64,000 bases of DNA. Source: Planctomycetota bacterium. Lineage in GTDB: Bacteria; Planctomycetota; UBA1135; GCA-002686595. Shown one piece after another: positions 1-8,840 of the stretch (the stretch's first letter is position 1; the number at the start of each line of letters is the position of its first letter). The stretch is from positions 22,585 through 86,584 of the forward strand of contig JANQEJ010000348.1 of the NCBI GenBank assembly GCA_028278425.1. The letters are read 5' to 3'. The notes beneath the pieces were generated by a model. The model worked only from the letters and a program-made list of their open reading frames with translations. It was not told the DNA's origin and made no database searches. The translations under genes were made by a program, and so were the position numbers.

Positions 1-1259
1 GCACCCGCCTCGTGCCGCACGCCGAGCGCCCTCGCCTCCAAGGGCGGAAGCCCGTTCGCCGGCGGGACGGGGTCGAGCCGTACGTGGGCGGGCGGAGCCG
101 TCTCGAACACCTTCGGCCGCAGCCGCTCGCTTGCGCGCCGGACGACGTTGTTCGCGACGTGGGCGTAGGCGCGGCGACCGCGGCGCAGGACCTCGTTCAC
201 GCGCGGCTCCCCGCGGGCGGGAAGGTGCGGCGCGTATTCGCACCCCGAGCAGAAGAGCGTCCCGCGGCGCGAGAAGTGCGCGGCGCGGAGCTTCTGGAGC
301 GGCTCGCCGTTCCAGATGTCGATCGGGCTCTCGAACCGCACGTCGCCGAGCTTGTAGTCGGTCGGCTTGCAGCACGGGTAGACCTCGCCGGTGTACATCA
401 CCGAGAAGCTCTGCGAGAGGAAGTAGCAAACGCCGGCACCGTCGAGGGTCTCCGGGACCTTGGGGCGCTGTTCGCGGTGGAAGAGGTTCGGGCGGCCGAG
501 CTCCGCCTGATAGAGATTGATGCCCGCCTCGCGCGCGGCGGCCTCGGTGCGCGCGAGGTGGCCCTCGATCTCCTCCGGTGCGTAGTGCGACGGCACGTCC
601 TCCTCCCAGGTCGGCTTGACCTCGTGGCGCAGCCGCTGGAGCACGACGCCGCCGGCCCGGTGCTCCGCCGCGAAGCGGATGAGCTCCGGCAGGTAAGGGA
701 GGTTCGACTTCATCACCACGGCGCTCATCGAGAAGAGGACGTCGTCCCTTTCGCGGGCGCGGACCGCGTGGATCTCCTCCAGGTTCGCGAGCAGGCGGTC
801 GAACGACCCGCCGACGCGCAGGCGCTCGTAGACCGCGGGCACGGAGCAGTCCACCGAGACGTTCAGGTGGTCGAGCGCCGGCAGCATGCGCGCGAAGATC
901 TCCCCGTCGAGCAGCATCCCGTTCGTGACCACGTCGATCCTGACGCCGTAGCGCAGCGCGCGCTCGAGGATGACGTCGAAGCCGGGCCCGAGCGGCTCGC
1001 CGCCGGCGGTCGTCAGGTTGGTCTTCAGCGCCGTCGGAAAGAGCTCGTCCGCCACGTACTCGACGACGCGATCCTCCAGCCGGAAGGTCCCCTGGGCGAG
1101 GTTGCGCGGGCACATCACGCACTTCAGGTTGCAGATGTCCGTGCTGTTGAGCGTGACGATCTCGGGGAGCGCGCGGTGGACCGTGGCGCCCCTCCGGATC
1201 TCGTCCCTGAGCAGGCGGCTGTTCTCCGCCTTCAGGTTTTCGAGTCCCCCGCGGGGCAT
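1..1259 (-). CDS. Radical SAM/SPASM domain protein (3' end beyond window)
   Basis: The frame opens at an ATG at 1259 and stays open to the left edge, so the C-terminus is missing (about 419 codons visible). A radical SAM cluster motif, C-N-L-K-C-V-M-C (CxxxCxxC), lies about 45 residues in and would hold the 4Fe-4S cluster that cleaves S-adenosylmethionine. A Gly-Gly-Glu segment (TTAGGEPLG) follows. About 290 residues in there is a SPASM-like region with Y-P-C-C-K-P and later F-C-S-G-C-E-Y, which would bind auxiliary clusters. The family includes peptide and protein maturases and enzymes acting on surface polymers; the substrate cannot be read here. It is divergent from murJ with a 49-bp gap, so promoters must overlap. 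Family assignment is firm, function unknown. Confidence 0.85.
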   Translation of the reverse strand, partial: MPRGGLENLKAENSRLLRDEIRRGATVHRALPEIVTLNSTDICNLKCVMCPRNLAQGTFRLEDRVVEYVADELFPTALKTNLTTAGGEPLGPGFDVILERALRYGVRIDVVTNGMLLDGEIFARMLPALDHLNVSVDCSVPAVYERLRVGGSFDRLLANLEEIHAVRARERDDVLFSMSAVVMKSNLPYLPELIRFAAEHRAGGVVLQRLRHEVKPTWEEDVPSHYAPEEIEGHLARTEAAAREAGINLYQAELGRPNLFHREQRPKVPETLDGAGVCYFLSQSFSVMYTGEVYPCCKPTDYKLGDVRFESPIDIWNGEPLQKLRAAHFSRRGTLFCSGCEYAPHLPARGEPRVNEVLRRGRRAYAHVANNVVRRASERLRPKVFETAPPAHVRLDPVPPANGLPPLEARALGVRHEAG

Positions 1260-1308
1260 GACACTTCGAGGATAGCAGAGGACCCGCTATCGTCCCGGGA
1301 AGGCGCGC

Positions 1309-3006
1309 ATGGCGGAGGAAAGCGGGGTACGCGGCGACGAGATCGTCGACCGGCACGAGGGCAGGCTCGTCGTGCGCACGTTCCTGGTCTCGCTCTTGAC
1401 GCTCGCGAGCCGCCTGCTCGGCTTCGTCCGCGAGGTGCTCTCCGCGGCGCTCTTCGGCGACCAGTCGGCGATTTACGACGCCTTCGTCACCGCCTGGCGC
1501 ATGCCGAACCTCTTCCGGCGCTTCTTCGGGGAGGGCGCGATCTCGACATCGCTCCAGACCGCGATCACCGAGGCGGACGGCGACGCGGGGAACGAGGCGG
1601 GCCGGCGTCTCTTCCTCTCGACGATGAAGCTCATGTCCGCGATCCTCGTCGCGGTCAGCGCGCTCTCGATGCTCGCCTTCTGGTTCCTCCCCGACGCCAT
1701 GCCGGTCACCGGGTGGCGCTGGCTGGGTGCGGATCCGGAGCCCGTGCGCGAGCTCGTGGTGCGGCTGATGCCGTTCGTGCTCCTGATCTGCGTGGCGGCG
1801 CTGTGCGCGGGAGCGCTCCAGGTCCGCGGGCACTTCTCCACGCCGAACGTCGCCCCGGCGCTGATGAACGTCGTCTGGATCGGAGCGCTGGTCTACGTCG
1901 GTTACGTCTTCGTGTGGGGCGACGCCGAGGTGCCCGCCGGCGAGGCGCGCAAGGGCTACCAGCTCGACATGGCGCGCACGCTCGCGTGGGGAGTGCTCCT
2001 GGCCGGCGCGGTGCAGCTTCTCGTGCAGGTCCCCGCGCTCGTCAAGAACGGGCTCCTTTTCGGCACGGGCGAGCCCGCCGGCGAAAGCCGCGGCGGCGCC
2101 TGGGGCGTTCTGGCCACGAGCCTCCCGCTCGCCCTCGGCGCCGCGGTCTACCAGATCAACGTGATGGTCGACGGCTTCATGGCCGAAGGGTTGCTGCGCG
2201 ACGGCGGGCCGTCCGCGCACTACCTCGCGAACCGCGTGCAGCAGTTTCCGCTGGCGCTGATCGCGCTCGCGGCGACGAGCGCCGTGTTCCCCTCGCTCAA
2301 GGCGCTCGGCCACCGGGGGCGTCTCGACGAGTTGCGCGCATTGCACGACAAGACGCAGCTCGCGGTGTGCTTTCTCGCGCTGCCGGCGAGCGTCGGGCTC
2401 TTCGTGCTCGCGCACCCGATAGCGGCGGTGCTCTTCGAGCACGGCGCCTACGAGGCCGACGGCGTCGCGCGCATCGCCGCCGCGCTCCGCATGCTCGCGC
2501 TCGCGCTACTGCCCGCAGGCGCGGTCGGGCTGGTCAGCCGGACCTACTACGCGCTCGGCGACTTCAAGACGCCGGTGCGCGCGTCCGTCGCGATGCTGGT
2601 CTGCAACGTGGCGCTGAACGCGGCGTTCGTCGTCGGGCTCGGCATGGACGTCGAGGGGCTCGCGCTCGCGACCGCGGCGACGGCCTGGCTGCACCTCGCC
2701 TGGCTCGTCCCCGGTTTCCGGACGAAGCTCGCGCTCCCCGCCGCCGAGCCCCGCGCGCTGCGCCGCGCCGTGCCCATGGCCCTGGCCGCGGCGGCCAGCG
2801 GCGCCGCGGCGCTCGGCGGCCACCGGCTCGTTGCGAGGGCCCTCGGGCTGGCGGCCGACGAGGCGTCTCGCTCGGTCTCCGCCCTCGCCCTGGGGGGCGC
2901 CGTGGGGGTCCTTGGCTACCTCGCCCTGGCGCAGGTCCTCGGGATCCCGGAGTGGATCGATTTCCGAGCGCGGCTCGCCGGCCGCAGGGGCTCCCCGGAC
3001 GCGTGA
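1309..3006 (+). CDS. murJ: Lipid II flippase MurJ (MviN family)
   Basis: The 565-residue product is almost entirely hydrophobic segments, consistent with the 14 transmembrane helices of MurJ, which moves the peptidoglycan precursor lipid II across the inner membrane. The N-terminal region has the family signature: the stretch S-R-L-L-G-F-V-R-E, then R-M-P-N-L-F-R-R-F-F-G-E-G-A. The start ATG at 1309 is preceded by a GGGAAGG purine tract at suitable spacing. A cytoplasmic tail of roughly 25 residues follows the last hydrophobic segment. Length is slightly above the usual 510-540. It is a single gene between a divergent radical SAM gene and nrdJ. Confidence 0.93.
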   Translation: MAEESGVRGDEIVDRHEGRLVVRTFLVSLLTLASRLLGFVREVLSAALFGDQSAIYDAFVTAWRMPNLFRRFFGEGAISTSLQTAITEADGDAGNEAGRRLFLSTMKLMSAILVAVSALSMLAFWFLPDAMPVTGWRWLGADPEPVRELVVRLMPFVLLICVAALCAGALQVRGHFSTPNVAPALMNVVWIGALVYVGYVFVWGDAEVPAGEARKGYQLDMARTLAWGVLLAGAVQLLVQVPALVKNGLLFGTGEPAGESRGGAWGVLATSLPLALGAAVYQINVMVDGFMAEGLLRDGGPSAHYLANRVQQFPLALIALAATSAVFPSLKALGHRGRLDELRALHDKTQLAVCFLALPASVGLFVLAHPIAAVLFEHGAYEADGVARIAAALRMLALALLPAGAVGLVSRTYYALGDFKTPVRASVAMLVCNVALNAAFVVGLGMDVEGLALATAATAWLHLAWLVPGFRTKLALPAAEPRALRRAVPMALAAAASGAAALGGHRLVARALGLAADEASRSVSALALGGAVGVLGYLALAQVLGIPEWIDFRARLAGRRGSPDA

Positions 3007-3286
3007 GAGGGGGCTCCAGGGCTTCGGATTGCCCCAAGTCGATTCTCCACAAGATGTAGTGCCGTCGTTTGGGGAAAACCGTTGCTAGCGCCAAGACCTG
3101 GGGGGTACGCTCTTCCCCCTGCACCGGAGCCGTCCACGGCCTGAGACCCGCCTAACCGCCGCCAATGCAACGGGTTAGGGCTTGCAAGGGCCTTCGGCAG
3201 CGTCCGGTGCGCGCTTGCCTGCCACGGGCTGACCGCTCCGCCAACCCATCCCCCGCGAAGCCAGCAGAGAGGAAGAGAAACCACAC
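3007..3286 (+). other. Leader/regulatory region between murJ and nrdJ
   Basis: This 280-bp stretch holds no convincing gene. It contains a NrdR-box-like palindrome (3048-3061) and, further down, a hairpin in which CCTAACC at 3151-3157 pairs perfectly with GGTTAGG at 3173-3179 around a 15-nt loop. Just before nrdJ is the purine-rich AGAGAGGAAGAG that serves as ribosome binding site. The enzyme uses B12, so I looked for a cobalamin riboswitch but could not recognise its conserved B12 box. The leader may still be structured. Confidence 0.4.
3048..3061. promoter_or_regulatory. Putative NrdR box upstream of nrdJ
   Basis: CACAAGATGTAGTG is an imperfect palindrome whose two half sites read CACAAGA and (reverse complement) CACTACA. 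This fits the NrdR box form with conserved CAC...GTG ends known from G+C-rich bacteria. NrdR represses ribonucleotide reductase genes in response to ATP/dATP. NrdR sites usually come in pairs spaced by whole helical turns; I find only one here, which lowers confidence. Confidence 0.45.
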
Positions 3287-5803
3287 GTGAGTACGATCGA
3301 GCTGACCGGACCGTCGACGACCCAGGGTCTCTCCGGCTTGAACCCCCAGGACGCGCTCAACGCGGTGGATCCGCCCGCGGATCTCCCCGATCCGACGATG
3401 ACGGAGAACGCCCTCGCGGTCCTCCGACGCCGGTACCTGAAGAAGGACCCCGACAACGGGGAGGTCGTCGAGACGCCCCGGCAGATCTTCTGGCGCGTGG
3501 CGACGCACATCGCCAAGGCCGAGATGCTCTTCCCCGGCGGCACGCCCGAGAAGGCGCTCTCCGTGGCGAAGGAGTTCTACGGGCTGATGGCGTCCTGTCG
3601 CTTCATGCCGAACAGCCCGACCCTGATGAACGCGGGCCGCGAGATGGGGATGCTCTCCGCCTGCTTCGTCCTCCCGGTCGAGGACTCGATCGAAGGCATC
3701 TTCGACTCGATCAAGGCCACCGCGCTGATCCAGAAGGCGGGCGGGGGCACCGGCTTCAGCTTCTCGCGCCTGCGGCCGCAGGGCGACCTCGTGCGCTCGT
3801 CCGGCGGCACGACGGAGGGGCCGCTCTCGTTCATCCAGGTGTTCTCGAAGGCGACCGACGCGATCCAGCAGGGCGCGTTCCGCCGCGGCGCGAACATGGG
3901 CATCCTGCGCGTCGATCACCCCGACGTCGTCCGGTTCATCACCTTCAAGGACGACCTCGGGCGCCTCCAGAACTACAACATCTCGGTCACGGTCACCGAC
4001 CGCTTCCTCGAGGAGCTGCGCTCCGATCCGACGACGGTGCACGAGGTGATGAACCCGCGCACGCAGGAGTGGGCCAAGCTCCAGAAGCGCGACGAGAACG
4101 ACGAGCCGACGGGCGAGTACTGGACCGTCGGCGAGCTCTGGGACCTCATCGTCGAGCACGCGTGGCGCACCGGCGAGCCGGGCGTCGTCTTCATCGACCG
4201 CATCAACGACCGCAACCCGATCAAGAACGTCGGCCCGATCGAGGCGACGAACCCGTGCGGCGAGCAGCCGCTGCACCCCTACGACTCGTGTAACCTCGGC
4301 TCGGTCAACGTCGGCGCGTTGGTCAAGGGCGAGGGCGCGAACGCGCGCTTTGACTGGGAGGAGTACAGGTCGATCGTCCATACGACGACGCGCTTCCTCG
4401 ACAACGTGATCGAGGTCAACAAGTACCCCCTGCCGCAGATCGACCAGATGTCGAAGACCACGCGGCGCATCGGGCTCGGCGTGATGGGGTTCGCGGACGC
4501 GCTCTACAAGCTCGGCATCCCGTACAACTCGGACGAGGGGTGCGGCTTCGGCGAGCAGATCATGAAGATCATGAACGACGAGTCGCACCTCGCGAGCGAG
4601 CAGCTCGCCGAGGAGCGCGGCGTGTTCCCCGCCTGGGACGGCTCCGACTGGCAGACCGAGGGGCGGCGCGTGCGCAACTCCTACACGACCACGGTCGCGC
4701 CGACCGGCACGATCTCGATCATCGCCAACTGCTCCGGCGGCATCGAGCCGATGTTCAGCCTCGCGTTCCTGCGCCAGGTGATGAAGGACACCAAGGGCCA
4801 GCCGACGATCCTGAAGGAGTGCAACTACGTCTTCGAGGACGTGGCGAAGAGCCAGGGGTTCTATTCGGACGAGCTGATCGAGAACATCCTGGCCGACGGC
4901 ACGCTCGAGAAGATCGACGAGGTCCCGGACGACGTAAAGCGCGTCTTCGTGACCGCCCGCGACGTTATCCCGGAATGGCACATGCGCATGCAGGCGGCCT
5001 TCCAGCGCCACTGCGACTCGTCGATCTCGAAGACGATCAACTTCCCGAACGACGCGACCGTCGAGGACGTGCGCAGGATCTACGAGCTCGCGATCGACCT
5101 GGACGTCAAGGGCGTCACGGTCTACCGCGACGGCTGCCGCGACGTGCAGCCGATGGCGCTCAAGGGCTCGCAGCGCGGCGGCGAGGAATCGGTCCCGCAG
5201 GTCGAGGTTCCGCCCGAGCAGACCGCCACGCAGATCGCGGCGGCCGCCGTGGCCGAGCTCCAGCCGATCCGTCTGCCCGAGATCATGCCGTCGCTGCGCA
5301 TCCGCCAGATGACGCCCTTCGGCAACATGCACGTGAAGGTGTCGGTCGATCCCGCGAGCGGCCGCGAGCGCGAGGTCTTCGCCCAGCTCGGCAAGGGCGG
5401 CGACGTGGCGAACTCCGACCTCGAGGCGATCTGCCGGATCCTCTCCCTGTGGCTCCGGGCGAACGGCAGCCTCGACATGGCGCTGCGCCAGCTCCAGGGC
5501 ATCGGCTCCTCGCTGACCGTGCCGACCAAGGACGGGCGCATCATGTCGCTCGCCGACGGCCTCGCGCGGGCGCTGCACCGCTACCTGGGCGCGAAGAAGG
5601 AGTTCGGCCTCGAGGCGCTGCTCCTCGGCCGCGTGTCGCCGGGCGAGCTGACCGACGCCGACAACGGCGTCGCCGCCGAGAACGCGGCGTCGGCGAGCCG
5701 CAGCCAGACCCAGTACAAGCTGAAGTGCCCGGGTTGCCAGAGCGTACTCTCCTTCGAGGAGGGCTGCGTCAAGTGCTACGGGTGCGGCTACTCGCAGTGC
5801 TAG
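3287..5803 (+). CDS. nrdJ: Vitamin B12-dependent (class II) ribonucleotide reductase
   Basis: The 838-residue enzyme reduces ribonucleotides to deoxyribonucleotides using adenosylcobalamin to make a thiyl radical, so it works with or without oxygen. The active-site signature N-P-C-G-E is at residues 322-326, with Cys324 the expected radical cysteine. Cys126 (in L-S-A-C-F-V-L-P) and Cys335 (in Y-D-S-C-N-L-G-S) are the expected redox pair. The C-terminus has a Cys-rich tail (C-P-G-C, C-V-K-C-Y-G-C-G-Y-S-Q-C) typical of the long class II form and used for re-reduction. No ATP-cone is evident at the N-terminus. The GTG start at 3287 follows a GAGAGGAAGAG ribosome binding site. Confidence 0.95.
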   Translation: MSTIELTGPSTTQGLSGLNPQDALNAVDPPADLPDPTMTENALAVLRRRYLKKDPDNGEVVETPRQIFWRVATHIAKAEMLFPGGTPEKALSVAKEFYGLMASCRFMPNSPTLMNAGREMGMLSACFVLPVEDSIEGIFDSIKATALIQKAGGGTGFSFSRLRPQGDLVRSSGGTTEGPLSFIQVFSKATDAIQQGAFRRGANMGILRVDHPDVVRFITFKDDLGRLQNYNISVTVTDRFLEELRSDPTTVHEVMNPRTQEWAKLQKRDENDEPTGEYWTVGELWDLIVEHAWRTGEPGVVFIDRINDRNPIKNVGPIEATNPCGEQPLHPYDSCNLGSVNVGALVKGEGANARFDWEEYRSIVHTTTRFLDNVIEVNKYPLPQIDQMSKTTRRIGLGVMGFADALYKLGIPYNSDEGCGFGEQIMKIMNDESHLASEQLAEERGVFPAWDGSDWQTEGRRVRNSYTTTVAPTGTISIIANCSGGIEPMFSLAFLRQVMKDTKGQPTILKECNYVFEDVAKSQGFYSDELIENILADGTLEKIDEVPDDVKRVFVTARDVIPEWHMRMQAAFQRHCDSSISKTINFPNDATVEDVRRIYELAIDLDVKGVTVYRDGCRDVQPMALKGSQRGGEESVPQVEVPPEQTATQIAAAAVAELQPIRLPEIMPSLRIRQMTPFGNMHVKVSVDPASGREREVFAQLGKGGDVANSDLEAICRILSLWLRANGSLDMALRQLQGIGSSLTVPTKDGRIMSLADGLARALHRYLGAKKEFGLEALLLGRVSPGELTDADNGVAAENAASASRSQTQYKLKCPGCQSVLSFEEGCVKCYGCGYSQC

Positions 5804-5829
5804 CGGCGTAGTACCGGACAAAGCGAAAA

Positions 5830-5863
5830 CGGCCGCCCCGGCGTCGCGGCGCCGGAGCGGCCG
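5830..5863. terminator. Bidirectional intrinsic terminator after nrdJ
   Basis: CGGCCGC (5830-5836) pairs with GCGGCCG (5857-5863) and CCGGCG (5838-5843) with CGCCGG (5850-5855) around a six-base loop, with one C/A mismatch between the stems. On the minus strand it is followed by TTTTCGCTTTG, on the plus strand by CTCTTGT. It lies between two convergent genes and can serve both. Confidence 0.75.
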
Positions 5864-5877
5864 CTCTTGTACCGGGG

Positions 5878-7155
5878 TCAGTACAGCGTCATGCGCACGC
5901 GGTTCGTGTTCGTCAGCGTCAGCGGGGCGAAGCTCGTGACCGTTATCCCCTGAAAGTAGACGTCCGTGCCGAAGGGAGGAATTCCCAGTGCCACGGGAAT
6001 CGGGCAGCTCACGTAAGCGCCCTCGGTCGTCCCCGCGGCGAACTCCGGCCCCACCGCCGGCGTCACGACGGGCCCCGGCAGGCACGGGATCGCGAAAGAT
6101 CCGAGAGGGAACGGCATCAGCAAGAAGGCGCCGGCAAACGGGACCCCCGGCGGCCCGACGGGGGTCAAGCTGTACAGGACGAAGGCCGTGTTCGGTCCCG
6201 TTCCCGTGCCCTGGTCGCGTACCTCGAAGACGAGCGTCGCGCCGGCGAGCGGAAGGCGATCGACCTTGAGGGCGTTCAGCGCGCCGCCGCCGTTGTTGCT
6301 CGTCTGGATCCCCGGGACGACGGATTCGGCGCGGACGTTGAGCATCGGCTCCCGGAACGTGAGGTTGTTGGTTGGCGTATGGTCGAAGGGGTCGGGGATT
6401 GGACCGGAAGCGGCAATCTGGTACCCGCTGAACTCGCTGACACCCAAGCAGTCATCGAACGGCGTCTCATCCGTCGAGTAGGCGGCTTGCAGTCCGTAGT
6501 CGCCCAGACCGCACGTGCCGCCGGTGAACGTCATGCCGCCGGTCACGAAGTAGGTCGTCGCCGTGTCCGACGCCGCGGTGCCGTCCGCCGGCAAGATCAC
6601 GCCCCCCGGGAAGGAGATGTCAACGGAATATCCGTTCACGAATCCGGCAGGAGGACAATTGCCCGGGCCCGGCGGGGTACACAGGTTCGGGTTGATGATG
6701 CACGGGTCCGGCAAGCCTGAGTTGCCCAGCGAGACGAACACCTCCGCACCCGTCAACGCTCCCGCCTGGAAGAAGGAAGGCTGCAGGTTGCAGGTGCCGA
6801 AGAAATCCGGGATGGCGGGTCCTTGCATCCGGTCATAGAAGTCCGGAGACGCCTGCCAGTCCGTGTCATAGATCGACTCGAGGTAGCCGTCGATCTCGGC
6901 CGTCCCCGGGAAAGCGCGGTGATGCGCGAGGATGCGGTCGCCGGTGAGGACCTTCCAGAAGAGATCGCCCGTGAGGTCGGGCGGGAAGGTCCCCGTCGGG
7001 AACCCGACGCTCGGAGAGGAGTGGACGAACATGACGTCCATGCCATTGTGGAGCGGGACGTCGTTCGAATCCGCCGCTCCCGACGCGATGTTCAACGGTT
7101 TCTGATGGGGGACCTGCGCCAACTGCACGCTGGCGAGCAACGTGAGAATCAACAT
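5878..7155 (-). CDS. Secreted protein of unknown function
   Basis: I place the start at the ATG at 7155 because GGGAGA lies just upstream and the first residues (M-L-I-L-T-L-L-A-S-V-Q-L-A-Q) form a short signal peptide; the open frame extends further upstream without coding features. The 425-residue product is rich in Gly, Pro, Thr and Phe and looks like an extracellular beta protein. Its last 110 residues resemble the C-terminal beta-sandwich module shared with other secreted proteins in this window (at 40544 and 61930). No catalytic motif is recognised. It converges with nrdJ across a shared terminator. Confidence 0.75.
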   Translation of the reverse strand: MLILTLLASVQLAQVPHQKPLNIASGAADSNDVPLHNGMDVMFVHSSPSVGFPTGTFPPDLTGDLFWKVLTGDRILAHHRAFPGTAEIDGYLESIYDTDWQASPDFYDRMQGPAIPDFFGTCNLQPSFFQAGALTGAEVFVSLGNSGLPDPCIINPNLCTPPGPGNCPPAGFVNGYSVDISFPGGVILPADGTAASDTATTYFVTGGMTFTGGTCGLGDYGLQAAYSTDETPFDDCLGVSEFSGYQIAASGPIPDPFDHTPTNNLTFREPMLNVRAESVVPGIQTSNNGGGALNALKVDRLPLAGATLVFEVRDQGTGTGPNTAFVLYSLTPVGPPGVPFAGAFLLMPFPLGSFAIPCLPGPVVTPAVGPEFAAGTTEGAYVSCPIPVALGIPPFGTDVYFQGITVTSFAPLTLTNTNRVRMTLY

Positions 7156-7304
7156 GTAGCTGTCTCCCTGACGTGGACTAGGTGGTTCGGATACGCGATC
7201 GAGGAGCGAGAGGCGACGACCAAACGAACGCGGGACCACAAGCGGGGATCTCGAACCCATCGAGTCGGACTCGACCTTGCTCGCGCACCGTCTAAGCTGG
7301 CGCG
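7156..7304. promoter_or_regulatory. Divergent intergenic region before the DNA ligase
   Basis: This 149-bp region separates the divergent secreted-protein and ligase genes and must contain both promoters. I could not pick out convincing -35/-10 boxes or an operator. Confidence 0.35.
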
Positions 7305-8840
7305 ATGCGGTTCGAAGCCGTCGTCCAAGCGAGCGCGCGCGTCGCTGACACGAGCTCGCGCAAGGAGAAGACCGAGCACCTCGCCGCTTGCCTGCGCGGT
7401 CTCGTCGGGGACGAGATCGTCGTCGGCGTCGCGTACCTGATGGGTGAGCTGCGCCAGGGGCGCGTCGGACTCGGCTACGCGGCGGTTTATGGCTCGGAGC
7501 CCGGCGGCGCGACGGACGCGGCCGCGCTCGACCTGCTGGAGGTCGACCGCGCCTTCGACGCGATCGCGACGATTTCCGGACCGGGCTCGAAGAGCGCGAA
7601 GCAACGCGCCCTAGAGGGATTGCTCGCGCGCGCAACGCCGGACGAGCAGCACTTCCTCAAGCGCCTCGTCGTCGGCGAGCTCCGCCAGGGCGCGCTCGAG
7701 GGCGTTCTCGTGGAAGCCGTCGCGAAGGCGGCCGACCTTCCGGCCGCGGACGTGCGGCGCGCCGCGATGCTCGGCGGGGATCTGAAGGACGTGGCCGCCG
7801 CGGCGCTCCTCGAGGGCGCGAGCGGGCTCGCGCGGTTTCGCATGCAGCTCCTGCGGCCGATCCAGCCGATGCTCGCGTCGTCCGCCGGCGACGCGGAAGA
7901 GGCGCTCGCGAAGCTCGGTGTCGCCGCCTTCGAGTGGAAGCTCGACGGCGCGCGCATCCAGGTCCACAAGGACGGCGGCGAGGTGCGCGTCTTCAGCCGC
8001 CGGCAGAACGACGTGTCGCGCGCCGTCCCGGAAGTGGTCGAGCTCGTCCGCGGTCTTCCGGCGAAGAGCCTCCTCCTGGACGGCGAGGTGCTCGCGCTTC
8101 GCGCCGACGGCCGTCCGCGGCCGTTCCAGGAGACGATGCGCCGCTTCGGCCGCAAGCTCGACGTGGGCGCGCTGCGCGCGGAGCTGCCGCTGACGCCGTT
8201 CTTCTTCGACCTGCTTCACGTCGACGGCGACGACGTGCTCGACCGTGCCTACGACGAACGCTGGGCGGCGCTCGCCGGCGCCCTGCCCGAGGACGCGCGC
8301 GTCCCGCGCCTCGTCGCGGAGGACGCCGAAGAGGCCGAGGCCTTCTTCGCCTCGGCCCTCGAGCGCGGCCACGAAGGCGTCGTCGCCAAGGGCCTCGACG
8401 CGCCGTACGAGGCGGGGCGGCGCGGCGCGAAGTGGATCAAGGTGAAGCCGGCCCACACGCTCGACCTGGTCGTCCTCGCCGCCGAGTGGGGGAGCGGACG
8501 GCGCCGCGGCTGGCTCTCCAACCTCCACCTCGGAGCGCGCGACCCGAAGTCCGGCGGCTTCGTGATGCTCGGGAAGACCTTCAAGGGCATGACCGACGCG
8601 GTCCTCGAGTGGCAGACGAAGAAGCTCCAGGAGCTCGAGCTCGCCCGCGACGACTACACGGTGCACGTGAGACCCGAGCTCGTGGTCGAGATCGCCTTCG
8701 ACGGCGTGCAGGCGAGCCCGCACTATCCCGGCGGCGTCGCGCTGCGCTTCGCTCGCCTGAAACGCTACCGCGACGACAAGCAGGCGGCGGACGCGGACAC
8801 GATCGAAGCGGTGCGCTCGCTCGGGGGATTCGAGGGGTGA
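7305..8840 (+). CDS. lig: ATP-dependent DNA ligase (archaeal type)
   Basis: A 511-residue ligase that seals nicks using ATP. The adenylation motif K-L-D-G is at residues 212-215 (in F-E-W-K-L-D-G-A-R-I), Lys212 being the AMP acceptor. Later nucleotidyltransferase motifs follow: L-D-G-E-V, F-F-F-D-L-L, E-G-V-V-A-K and K-W-I-K-V-K-P. Ahead of them is the alpha-helical DNA-binding domain of the archaeal-type ligase. Bacteria normally rely on NAD-dependent LigA, so this is an accessory ligase, probably for repair; no Ku or polymerase partner is nearby. Its stop overlaps the next gene's GTG (GTGA), so the two are translationally coupled. Confidence 0.93.
   Translation: MRFEAVVQASARVADTSSRKEKTEHLAACLRGLVGDEIVVGVAYLMGELRQGRVGLGYAAVYGSEPGGATDAAALDLLEVDRAFDAIATISGPGSKSAKQRALEGLLARATPDEQHFLKRLVVGELRQGALEGVLVEAVAKAADLPAADVRRAAMLGGDLKDVAAAALLEGASGLARFRMQLLRPIQPMLASSAGDAEEALAKLGVAAFEWKLDGARIQVHKDGGEVRVFSRRQNDVSRAVPEVVELVRGLPAKSLLLDGEVLALRADGRPRPFQETMRRFGRKLDVGALRAELPLTPFFFDLLHVDGDDVLDRAYDERWAALAGALPEDARVPRLVAEDAEEAEAFFASALERGHEGVVAKGLDAPYEAGRRGAKWIKVKPAHTLDLVVLAAEWGSGRRRGWLSNLHLGARDPKSGGFVMLGKTFKGMTDAVLEWQTKKLQELELARDDYTVHVRPELVVEIAFDGVQASPHYPGGVALRFARLKRYRDDKQAADADTIEAVRSLGGFEG

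Noticed and set aside
12..3059. A 1,015-codon open frame on the plus strand
   Set aside because: It is Arg/Ala/Gly-rich with no family motifs and runs through the radical SAM gene on the other strand and murJ in another frame; it is a by-product of high G+C.
3062..3286. Cobalamin riboswitch before nrdJ
   Set aside because: I could not find the conserved B12 box or the expected core junction; only a simple hairpin is supported.
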